A DNA stretch of 32,795 nt from assembly GCA_964353875.1 (NCBI GenBank), contig CAYGXU010000029.1, forward strand, positions 1 to 32,795, in the 5' to 3' direction. This stretch comes from MGNI01 sp964353875. GTDB taxonomy: Bacteria; Chloroflexota; Anaerolineae; Anaerolineales; E44-bin32. The position numbers and the translations under genes are program-made. Positions 14,953 to 23,407 of this stretch are shown in pieces; within the stretch, counting starts at the first letter, position 1; each line of letters starts with the position of its first letter. The notes beneath the pieces were generated by a model. That model made no database searches. It was not told the origin of the DNA and saw only the letters and a program-made list of their open reading frames with translations.

Positions 14953-17649
14953 TCAACGAGCCCCGAAGATGATCACTTCATCGCTTTCATAGAGCACATC
15001 CATGAACGCATGAAATTTGCGGTCATCCAGCGGTTTATAGGTATTCCGCTCAAGTGAACCAATAAAGACATAGTCGATGTCATAATTGTTAACAATATCC
15101 CGCGCTTCTTCCCATACTCTGGTTTTATACAAAAGGGCGATGTCGTCCATGCGCGAACCTTGCTCTGCATAACCTCCGCGCCATTGCAGCTCATGCCCAG
15201 GCCAACCCAGTACTGTTGGCAGCCCGGTGTGAGTGGAAATGCGGGCGTAGGAGCTATAGCTCCCGCCGATCGCCTCAGCAATAATCCCTTCCTCCAGGTT
15301 CGCATTGATCCATTGGATGGCTTGATATTCCGCCGGATTGCTATGCGCCATATGCGCCATCCCATCCAGGGTCTGCCCTCCTGAGGGTTGAAAGCCACTC
15401 GTTTTTGTCCATATCGAAAATGGAACATAGAGAGCACTGAAGAAAAGCAGGAGAGCAATCAATGAGCGGAAGAGCGCTTTCCGCCGACTTTGTTGATTCC
15501 AGAGATCGATCGTACCATAGGCAGCCGCCAGGCTCCATAGGATCCAGGTTGCGAAATAAAACTTAAAAACCGTATTCATCCTTGTTCCGAATGTGTCCTT
15601 CAAGTAAAGAAACTCAGGACCAAGGACTAATAAACTTCCGATCGCTATTAAAAGGATGACAAAGATCCATGTCTCCTTTTCAACTTGTACTGCTTTCCTC
15701 TGATCTTGGATAAATTTGAGAAACAAGACCACACAAATCGCGAAGACGAAACCCAGAAGCAGGGCTGTCCATGAAGTTGTTAAACGCCGAATAAGCGCCT
15801 GGTTGAGAACCAACTTCATTGCCGCATCAACCGGTTGATCACCAGCTCCTAGACCGCTTGTAACGGATCTAAGCATGGATGGATCCCGGCCGAGAAGAAT
15901 ATAAGCTCCCAATCCAAGCAATGTGGAGAGGAGGAACAGAGCTATGGGGACTCCAAAAGCGATACGAAGGGTAAGGGACTGCAACTTAATCCTGGCTTCT
16001 GAAAATTTCTTTATAATCCAGATTGTCAACGGGATGAAAAGCGGTGCAAACATCACCAGGAAATGGGGCAACCTTGTTGGAAAAAGGATATTCGGTAAAA
16101 TCCCCCCCGCTTGAGAGCGAAAGCCGGGGTACCAGGGAAGGAAGAACATCACTCCGCCCAAAACCAATCCAACTGCTGTTAAGAGGAAACGTTTTACCAG
16201 CTCAATCGTATTCGATCCGATTTGATGCGCCAAGACAACCGCAAAGAGAAGGCTGAGATAAATCGGGAAGTCCCAGGTGTTCAAAAAAGCCAAGGAGCCG
16301 AACAGCCACGCAGCCGGCCAAAAAGCCTCAGCCGGGAGGGCAAGCGGCGCCCACTGTCGTCCATCGCGCAGTTCCAACAGCGGATAGCTGCCGCGATAGT
16401 TACACAGAAAAATCTGGAATGTAAGGGTGATTGCCAACAACACAAATGGGATGGCCAGCAGGTGTGGATGATTATCCGCCAGTAGGTAAGAGAAAAAGGG
16501 AAATTCATCGATTACTTCCAGCTTATCTCCAGCCAGATTGACATCGTTTACTACCCTTGACGCCCTCCACCACCACAAATGGCGATTGGGGATCCAACTT
16601 TGAAGCTCCTGGCCCATCATCTCCAGGCCGAACTCTCCCGAAGCGATCGATCGAGAGAGAACTCCAAATCCGCGAAAGAAGCGTGCAAGTGCGATCACGA
16701 TTTCGGCAAAGATGCCAACCATGCCCTGGTATAGACCAGTGAAGATATTCCCCGTCTGTGCTGCATCCAATTGAAGCAGATACTGTTGCAGACGATACGC
16801 AAGTCCTCCGAAATCGTTTCCACAGAGAAATTCGGCTGCGCCTGCGGGAGGATCGGAAAGGTCTTTTAAGTTTAGCCACGACCAGAAGGTCGAAGTTAAA
16901 TTGCCAGTCGGAGAACATCTCCAAAACAGGTACTTGGCATGCAGTAGATCGAAGAAACCCTCCAGATTGCCGATAAGGAAGCCATACAATGGACCGAGGA
17001 GCGGGGCAAAAATCTTGGGTTTCTTGGAGGAATGGTTAACCAAGTTATAGACGATAGAATAAGCTCCCAGGATGGAAAGAGCAAAACATAGGGCATTCCC
17101 CAGGTTGAATGCCAAGCTCGAGGCGACGCCGGTAATGCGGGTCATTAAAGCCAAAAGGATATAGCCGAAATAATAGTACGAGATCGCATAGCCTGAAAGC
17201 CACGGATCCTTCGGCGGGAAATGGTCCGAACCTAATATGGCGTTGAGGAAGGCCAACTCCATGGGTTTTTCTGTAAAAAGGATTTCCGGATTATTGGCTC
17301 TCACAAAAGACCAGAAAATGAAGGCCAATGCAAAAACCGCCTCCATCGAAAGCACGATTTTCCGCTGCTGAGAAATCCATTCACCGATTTGGCGCCAATA
17401 AGACCGAGCGATTAAAAGGCTGATTCCTACAAGAAGGATGATCGAGCCTAGGGCACCGCCGAGACCATTGGTCATCAAACCGAAGTTGCATCCAATCCAG
17501 AGGAGATAGCCCGTTATCAGCAATCCTAACGCTCGACTCAATCCATAGCCGCGATCCGGCAAGCGATTCAGGAAACGCCAGGCGATCGGGAAGGCGAGCC
17601 ACCCCAGGATACTGCTGATAAGCCACCAGATCAGGATTGGTCCGATCAT
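14953..17649 (-). CDS. Chlor_Arch_YYY (DUF2298) membrane protein
   Basis: An 898-residue, strongly hydrophobic protein of the DUF2298/Chlor_Arch_YYY family, of unknown biochemical function. The eponymous YYYxG motif is YYYFG (158-162), preceded by EKPMELAFLNAIL and FPPKDPWLSGYAIS. A second signature, EFPFFSYLLADNHPH (382-396), and RMNTVFKFYFATW and TGLPTVLGWPGH near the end recur in the larger neighbour. At least fifteen membrane segments alternate with loops. The last ~150 residues (after the final helix) are soluble and probably face outside, as in GT-C enzymes, whose overall layout this family resembles. The ATG overlaps the stop of the upstream fusion gene (ATGA, 17646-17649), indicating coupling. 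It corresponds to the single-domain class of the family. Confidence 0.88.
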   Translation of the reverse strand: MIGPILIWWLISSILGWLAFPIAWRFLNRLPDRGYGLSRALGLLITGYLLWIGCNFGLMTNGLGGALGSIILLVGISLLIARSYWRQIGEWISQQRKIVLSMEAVFALAFIFWSFVRANNPEILFTEKPMELAFLNAILGSDHFPPKDPWLSGYAISYYYFGYILLALMTRITGVASSLAFNLGNALCFALSILGAYSIVYNLVNHSSKKPKIFAPLLGPLYGFLIGNLEGFFDLLHAKYLFWRCSPTGNLTSTFWSWLNLKDLSDPPAGAAEFLCGNDFGGLAYRLQQYLLQLDAAQTGNIFTGLYQGMVGIFAEIVIALARFFRGFGVLSRSIASGEFGLEMMGQELQSWIPNRHLWWWRASRVVNDVNLAGDKLEVIDEFPFFSYLLADNHPHLLAIPFVLLAITLTFQIFLCNYRGSYPLLELRDGRQWAPLALPAEAFWPAAWLFGSLAFLNTWDFPIYLSLLFAVVLAHQIGSNTIELVKRFLLTAVGLVLGGVMFFLPWYPGFRSQAGGILPNILFPTRLPHFLVMFAPLFIPLTIWIIKKFSEARIKLQSLTLRIAFGVPIALFLLSTLLGLGAYILLGRDPSMLRSVTSGLGAGDQPVDAAMKLVLNQALIRRLTTSWTALLLGFVFAICVVLFLKFIQDQRKAVQVEKETWIFVILLIAIGSLLVLGPEFLYLKDTFGTRMNTVFKFYFATWILWSLAAAYGTIDLWNQQSRRKALFRSLIALLLFFSALYVPFSIWTKTSGFQPSGGQTLDGMAHMAHSNPAEYQAIQWINANLEEGIIAEAIGGSYSSYARISTHTGLPTVLGWPGHELQWRGGYAEQGSRMDDIALLYKTRVWEEARDIVNNYDIDYVFIGSLERNTYKPLDDRKFHAFMDVLYESDEVIIFGAR

Positions 17650-20600
17650 TGCCAGACTCGGTATATCGTTGTCTCTTCCGTGCTGTATACCACTTCCAAA
17701 AGACCTTGCTCTTGCATTAATTCGAACTTATCGAAACCATGAGTTGGGCATACTAATTTCCCCTCGCTGTCATTGGCATCGATTGCCCAACAATCGGAGG
17801 CGGGCACATCCGGCGGTTCCATGCCCATCGGCCATCCGCTCTTGTCGCACTGTATCGTCGATCCGTCACCTGAAGGCCAACAGGGTTTAACTATCTCGAA
17901 ATATTGCTTCTCCATTAGGCCGACGACAATATATTCCACATCGTATTGCTGCAAGAAATGGATCGCCTCCGTCAACGAGTCCGCCGTATAAAATTCGGCA
18001 ATATCCTGCGCGCGATCCTCAACGGCGCCGGCTTCCGCAAAGCCGCGCTGCTGTCTTTGATGCCAATTCCAACCGAGCACGCCCGGAAGACCGGTATAGA
18101 CGGTGTAGCGTGAACCCCATCGATATTCGGGCGTATTGGCTTCGATGATGACCGGCGAGCCCTTGATATTCTCTTGCATCCAACGGATTGCCTGGTAGTC
18201 TTGTTGCAGATCCATTGGGCCGGCAATGTCATAATAGGTCGCATATTGCATGTACAGCATTCCATCCAGGCTATGAGGCGCTTCCGGAACCATGCGATCC
18301 TTGATTTTCGCCGGTGTTGCTGTGAGCGGATATAGAAACGCACTCAGGACAATACCGGCAGCGAACACTCCCCAGCCGATCTGCAGACCTTTTGACCACC
18401 GAGATATATCGGAGAGAATCCAGAACAATGCCGCCGCCGAAGAGAGGCTGAAGAGCGTCCAGACCTGCAAGTAGAATTTGAATACCGTATTCATTCGGCC
18501 GATATCCCCGCGCAGGACGATGACTTCTACCATGATGGTGATTGCCGCCGCAGTGCCTATCATGAAGAGAACCACGCGCTTCTCCAGGGGCATCTGCGGG
18601 CGCAGGATCAGAAGGCCCGCCCAGATCATCACGCCAAGAGCGATGGGAATGATGGGGTATCCGAAAGCTGGGGAAGCTATAAATATAAATGCTATGATCA
18701 GGCCGCATGCGGCGATTAATATCAAGACACCACGCGCCCGAAAGCGATTGAGCGCGGAGATTGGCGTCGCCGCCATCCACTCCCTGGTCTCCCATACCAT
18801 CCACGTAATCAGGAAAAAGAGGAATATGCCATGAACGACCAGGTAATCACCCAGGCTGGTCTTGGAGCCAGGCCACAGCTCTACTGCCTTGTAGCCTTGT
18901 TGATACCAGAGGTTATACGGTTGATAGAGAAGATGAGCCAAGCCAATGAGGAAAACCGCTGTCAGCACGCCTTCGAGCCACATGCGCCAATTCGGTTTGC
19001 CTTTACTGAGTGTGGGTTCGGCAACAAGAATATACTTTCCCTCTTCCTGCGGCACTTGCCAATCCCCCTTCCATATATTCTGGTCCATGTTGAAAGCCGA
19101 TAGAGGGATTTCTTCAAGCAATCGGGAGCCTTTGGGAATCTCTCGATAGATTTTCAGGATTATGCTCTCGGCCGCTGAGGCTGTATTCACTTCTACAGGG
19201 TAAGATGTTCCCGGGAGAATGTCCCTTTCCTCTTCCGGATGATGGATGCAAACATCAGCCCTATTCACTTGTGCTGGCGAGGCTCCATTTGGCATTTGTG
19301 CTCCCCCTGCATTCGCGGTATCCCAATCATCTCCTGCCGGTCTTAAACCGACATTTACCCACCTTGGCTCGGATCTTATTTTTCTCCGCCGATACCATGT
19401 TGACGCGACCACAGCAATGGCAGCCAAGGCCCAAAAAGTGGGGTAGTCCCATGTATTCGCTGGCTTTAGCGCGCCAAGGATCATCCCGCCGATAGACAGG
19501 GAAAGGACAGAATCGATGGGTTTTGACTTCGATTGGCTTCTCGCCCAAAGCAGCCAGGAAAGCCCCCAGGCGAGCGCCGCAAGGGTGATGGGCCAATCGA
19601 TCATATGGGCATGCAAATCGGCATAAAGAAAGGTGAAGAAGGGGAACTCATTGATCGGCCCAGCCTCCAATGGCCCCGCTTCAATCGCCCGGGTGGGATC
19701 CCAATACCAGCGTTCGATGCCAATCGATAATTTTCCAGCGCCGGTCATGTATCGGGCGAGACCCTGAAACACATAGGGGATATCTCGGCCAAACCCGCTT
19801 CCTACCTCCTTCGACCATCCTCCAAGGTCGCGGATGCTTTCATAAATGAGCCGTCCTGTGCCCATGTTTCCGATGAGAACCAATGCAACAATAGCAAGAA
19901 GCCCGGCAATACGCGCTTTCGTGAAAAATGAGGATCGATCCTCCACGCGGAAGCGTGCCATAAGGTTGTATCCAATACAATATCCGCTTATCGCTAACAA
20001 GGAAAAAATGGTCGGAATGGCCAAGTTATAGGCAATCGATGGCATGATCCCTAGGAGCTTAATCGGGACGCCGATAATGACATAGCCATAATAGTAATAA
20101 TTGATATAGCCTCCCGCGTACCAGGGATCATAGGGCGGAAAGGAAGTGCTTTTCAAGACGGCATTCAGGTAGGAAAAGTTCATTGGCTTCTCGCCGCCCT
20201 TGTAGGGATGCCAGAGATCCGGATTTCCGAGGCGAATGCCGAGATCCAGAAGGAAAAGCGCCAATGCCAGCGCTTCGATCCATAGGATTTCCTTGCGATG
20301 ATCTCTAAAATATCGAAGCAGCTCCTCGCGATCCCTCCAAGCAAGCATAAGAGAAACCAAGATCATCGCGGCGAATACAAGTAGGATCGTAGGCCTTTCA
20401 AAGGGGACACGAGCGCTGCCCAAAATCCATGTCCCCCAGCCAAGGATGACCAGGCCAACGACGCGACTCAGAGCATAACCTTTATGAGCCAAGCCGGGAA
20501 AGACCACGCGAGTGATTGGGAAAACCAGCAAGCCGATCAAACCGATGAAAATCCACCAAATCGTGACGGTGAGCGGATGGAAGCGGTTAATTAAACCATC

Positions 20601-23387
20601 GGATGAGAATAACTCAGACCATGTCCCGCCTGATTGTTGTTCCTGCCATCGATCGACTGGAAGCATGAGATTTGGTGGAATCGCGCTTAGCTGTTTGGGT
20701 GGTGCATTAACCACATTGCTGACATCGACATCCTCGAGCAAATCCCGCACCACACTGGCTGAGTAGCTCTCATCCTTTTGAAATATCAGAACCTTCGGGT
20801 GGTCATATACAGTGAAGGCTTCCTCCGCCGCCTGGTCGCTGATTTCCAGGGGACCTAAGGTGGGGTTGCTTTCAAAGACGGCAATGAGTTCATAGCCCAG
20901 GCGATTGTCAATCTCGCCTGGCTGCGCTTTCGCAGCACACTCCTCCACCGACCACCCAGCGCCGCAATCAAAAAGCTCCCGATAATAGAGGGTGGATAAG
21001 GGGTAGCGGATGGGAACACGAGCTATTGTCCCATATTGCCGGTTCGTCCCGATCATGATGGCATCGCCCTCGGACAGGGTACGCACGATACGGTCGAGCT
21101 TATCGGATATGCCATCATGATCATCATCTTGATCATCAGGCCAGTAAATTTCCTGGCTTACACCGGTATAGTATCCGCCATAGCCGTCGCGCTCGCTTAT
21201 GCGAAATGGCAAAGTCATGTCCCATCCGGATTCATTCACCAGGACGGATCCCCTCAGGCGAATCCCTCCGCCCTGGGACAACACGATCCGTAGATAATAA
21301 GTCTCTCCTGCGCTGATGGGAATGGCTTGATCGACAGGCAGATCCAGACGGATTTCATCCTTGGGGATCTCACTTCTTTGGTAACTTGCCCTCGCCAAAG
21401 GTTTCTCTGCATCAGGCCGGTCCAGGACTTCAACTTCTAATGCCAGAGGAGAGGATTCGATCGATAGGGGTCGGACATACGGTAAAAGGATCGACTTAAG
21501 CTGACCATCTTTGAGGCTCTTAATATGTGTGATATAGGGCACACCCTCCAGCATGCTGAATTGCTTGGGCAGGTCTATCGGCTCGATCTGCTCCCCACTG
21601 GCAGCAAACAATCGAAGCTGAGCCTGACCCAGTATGGTAAAAGGGTTACCTTCCTGGACTTCGATATGGAGTATGTAAGGACTGCTCTTGGTCAGTAAGG
21701 TTGACTCTTCTGCTACAAAATCGAAAGAAATCTCGTCAACCAGCGAAGTTCCCTCCCAAGTTGTCCATGCCAAAAGCTCTTTTGACTCTCCATCTGAATA
21801 GATCGAAGCCTTGATCTTCATGGGACTGGAAGTGGATATCTCAACTGGGGAAATATAGAGGGAAACCGAGAGCAGATCACCCTCCTCTTCGGGCGAGAAG
21901 AGGATATCATAAAAAAGGCCGCGATCGAGCGTAATGCTCGCATCGATGGCGCCTGGTTGTAGGATCTCTTCTCCATTACTATCCAGGACAAAGTCGATTC
22001 CTGCGGGGATATGTTCGAAGATCCACTGGGAAGCTTGCACTTGAGAGTGTGGTTCCTGGTAGATACGAACAAAGGCGAAAGCCCATGCAGCCGTGGAGAT
22101 GAGGGTTACCCCGGAGAGAAACCCCACCAGCGCTTGCCCGACAATCCTCCATCTGATTTTGCCCCATCCACGGACGGTATCCCAGGCTTCCCAAATGGCC
22201 CAGGCAGCCAGGATGTTCAGAGTTGGATAAACCGGTATTTGATAACGCATGGAGGGCGTAGAGTTCGTGGACTGCCATAGAAAATAGATCCCGGTCCAGA
22301 TGACGAGGATGGCATGTCTTAACTGCTGTGGTTGCTTTAGACCGCCAAATCGCCAATCCCAGGCGCGCAGCAAACGCCACAGCGCCCAGCCCCAAGCGAA
22401 CCAGGCCACCAGCCCCAGCGGTGCTCCCATCCCCCATAGAACCATGTTCTTCAAAGCAAACAAGACCGGAGTCCGCATGGCCCATTGCAGTGCGGGCGGA
22501 AAATCGACATTACCGGCCTGCTGGCGACGAATCTCCGCCATATTCGCCAGCCAACGATCATTGGGCAATACTCCGAAAATTGAGGGTCCATTAAAAGCAT
22601 AAGGCTGGAAGATGCGAAACGCGAGGACTGAAGCCAAAACGGCCACGATCAACCCCGGAGCCACTATGAGGAGTTCCCTAAATATCCCCTCCTTCTCTAT
22701 TCGGAATGATCGTGCACCAACTGCTATCACCAATACGAGTGCCAATGGCAACGAGCTGATTTTGCAGGCCATCGCCATCCCGAAGGCCAGCCCAAATAAG
22801 GCATAATCCCACAATTGCCCCCTCTCCCATACTCGGACAGCAAAGTATATACCCAGTAAAATAAACGTATTGGCAAATGGATCAACGACAAAGAAGTGAG
22901 AGAGTTGGATCAACATAACAGAGAAAGCGCAGAAAGCCGCCGCCAACAATCCCACGCGCTTGCGATAAAGCTTGGCGCCAATCAGATAGACAAGCAGGAT
23001 CGAGATGAGATCAAATGATGCCGAGGCAGCGCGACCGACTAAATGGATTTCATCGTAACCCGTTTGAGAGAGCCATTCCGCCAGGTAGCGGACGATGAAG
23101 ATGGGCAGGGTCCCATAAACAAAAAAGCCATAACCGACGTTGTGCGGGTTGAGTTTGGAAACATGTGTATCGAAATATTCGCCCAGACTCTTGGGCAATT
23201 CGAGGGCGGTCTCCACCATGGTGAGGAAACGCTCATCTGGATGAGGATGGGAAAAGTCATCCCAATTGATCCCGATAAAGCGAAGATAGGCGCCAATCGT
23301 CAGGATGATCATTAGGATCAAACGGGCGATGCGATTCCCTTGTTTACTCCGTTCGCTTCCCATATCTTGCACGGGTCGTTGGTCCAA
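17646..23387 (-). CDS. Giant fusion: GT-C glycosyltransferase domain plus Chlor_Arch_YYY domain
   Basis: A 1913-residue membrane protein in three parts. Residues 1-445 resemble a PMT/GT39-GT83-like GT-C glycosyltransferase: first helix 20-38, acidic loop motif HPHPDERF (Asp51, Glu52), and MRYQIPVYPTLNILAAWA. Residues 445-935 are mainly beta-rich and probably extracytoplasmic, and include a DxDxDGxxDxxD calcium-loop pattern (754-765). Residues 937-1913 are a full YYY domain with YYYYG (1097-1101), EFPFFTFLYADLHAH (1247-1261), RMNTVFKFYLQVW and TGLPGVLGWNWH, interrupted by a soluble insert (about 1338-1465) and ending with a four-cysteine segment absent from the neighbour. A TTG at 23387 after AGGAAGG is the likely start; an ATG at 23363 is the alternative. 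The protein probably couples sugar transfer to a second membrane reaction; substrates are unknown. Confidence 0.85.
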   Translation of the reverse strand: MDQRPVQDMGSERSKQGNRIARLILMIILTIGAYLRFIGINWDDFSHPHPDERFLTMVETALELPKSLGEYFDTHVSKLNPHNVGYGFFVYGTLPIFIVRYLAEWLSQTGYDEIHLVGRAASASFDLISILLVYLIGAKLYRKRVGLLAAAFCAFSVMLIQLSHFFVVDPFANTFILLGIYFAVRVWERGQLWDYALFGLAFGMAMACKISSLPLALVLVIAVGARSFRIEKEGIFRELLIVAPGLIVAVLASVLAFRIFQPYAFNGPSIFGVLPNDRWLANMAEIRRQQAGNVDFPPALQWAMRTPVLFALKNMVLWGMGAPLGLVAWFAWGWALWRLLRAWDWRFGGLKQPQQLRHAILVIWTGIYFLWQSTNSTPSMRYQIPVYPTLNILAAWAIWEAWDTVRGWGKIRWRIVGQALVGFLSGVTLISTAAWAFAFVRIYQEPHSQVQASQWIFEHIPAGIDFVLDSNGEEILQPGAIDASITLDRGLFYDILFSPEEEGDLLSVSLYISPVEISTSSPMKIKASIYSDGESKELLAWTTWEGTSLVDEISFDFVAEESTLLTKSSPYILHIEVQEGNPFTILGQAQLRLFAASGEQIEPIDLPKQFSMLEGVPYITHIKSLKDGQLKSILLPYVRPLSIESSPLALEVEVLDRPDAEKPLARASYQRSEIPKDEIRLDLPVDQAIPISAGETYYLRIVLSQGGGIRLRGSVLVNESGWDMTLPFRISERDGYGGYYTGVSQEIYWPDDQDDDHDGISDKLDRIVRTLSEGDAIMIGTNRQYGTIARVPIRYPLSTLYYRELFDCGAGWSVEECAAKAQPGEIDNRLGYELIAVFESNPTLGPLEISDQAAEEAFTVYDHPKVLIFQKDESYSASVVRDLLEDVDVSNVVNAPPKQLSAIPPNLMLPVDRWQEQQSGGTWSELFSSDGLINRFHPLTVTIWWIFIGLIGLLVFPITRVVFPGLAHKGYALSRVVGLVILGWGTWILGSARVPFERPTILLVFAAMILVSLMLAWRDREELLRYFRDHRKEILWIEALALALFLLDLGIRLGNPDLWHPYKGGEKPMNFSYLNAVLKSTSFPPYDPWYAGGYINYYYYGYVIIGVPIKLLGIMPSIAYNLAIPTIFSLLAISGYCIGYNLMARFRVEDRSSFFTKARIAGLLAIVALVLIGNMGTGRLIYESIRDLGGWSKEVGSGFGRDIPYVFQGLARYMTGAGKLSIGIERWYWDPTRAIEAGPLEAGPINEFPFFTFLYADLHAHMIDWPITLAALAWGLSWLLWARSQSKSKPIDSVLSLSIGGMILGALKPANTWDYPTFWALAAIAVVASTWYRRRKIRSEPRWVNVGLRPAGDDWDTANAGGAQMPNGASPAQVNRADVCIHHPEEERDILPGTSYPVEVNTASAAESIILKIYREIPKGSRLLEEIPLSAFNMDQNIWKGDWQVPQEEGKYILVAEPTLSKGKPNWRMWLEGVLTAVFLIGLAHLLYQPYNLWYQQGYKAVELWPGSKTSLGDYLVVHGIFLFFLITWMVWETREWMAATPISALNRFRARGVLILIAACGLIIAFIFIASPAFGYPIIPIALGVMIWAGLLILRPQMPLEKRVVLFMIGTAAAITIMVEVIVLRGDIGRMNTVFKFYLQVWTLFSLSSAAALFWILSDISRWSKGLQIGWGVFAAGIVLSAFLYPLTATPAKIKDRMVPEAPHSLDGMLYMQYATYYDIAGPMDLQQDYQAIRWMQENIKGSPVIIEANTPEYRWGSRYTVYTGLPGVLGWNWHQRQQRGFAEAGAVEDRAQDIAEFYTADSLTEAIHFLQQYDVEYIVVGLMEKQYFEIVKPCWPSGDGSTIQCDKSGWPMGMEPPDVPASDCWAIDANDSEGKLVCPTHGFDKFELMQEQGLLEVVYSTEETTIYRVWQ

Positions 23388-23407
23388 TGTCCCTTCCTCA
23401 GAAACCT

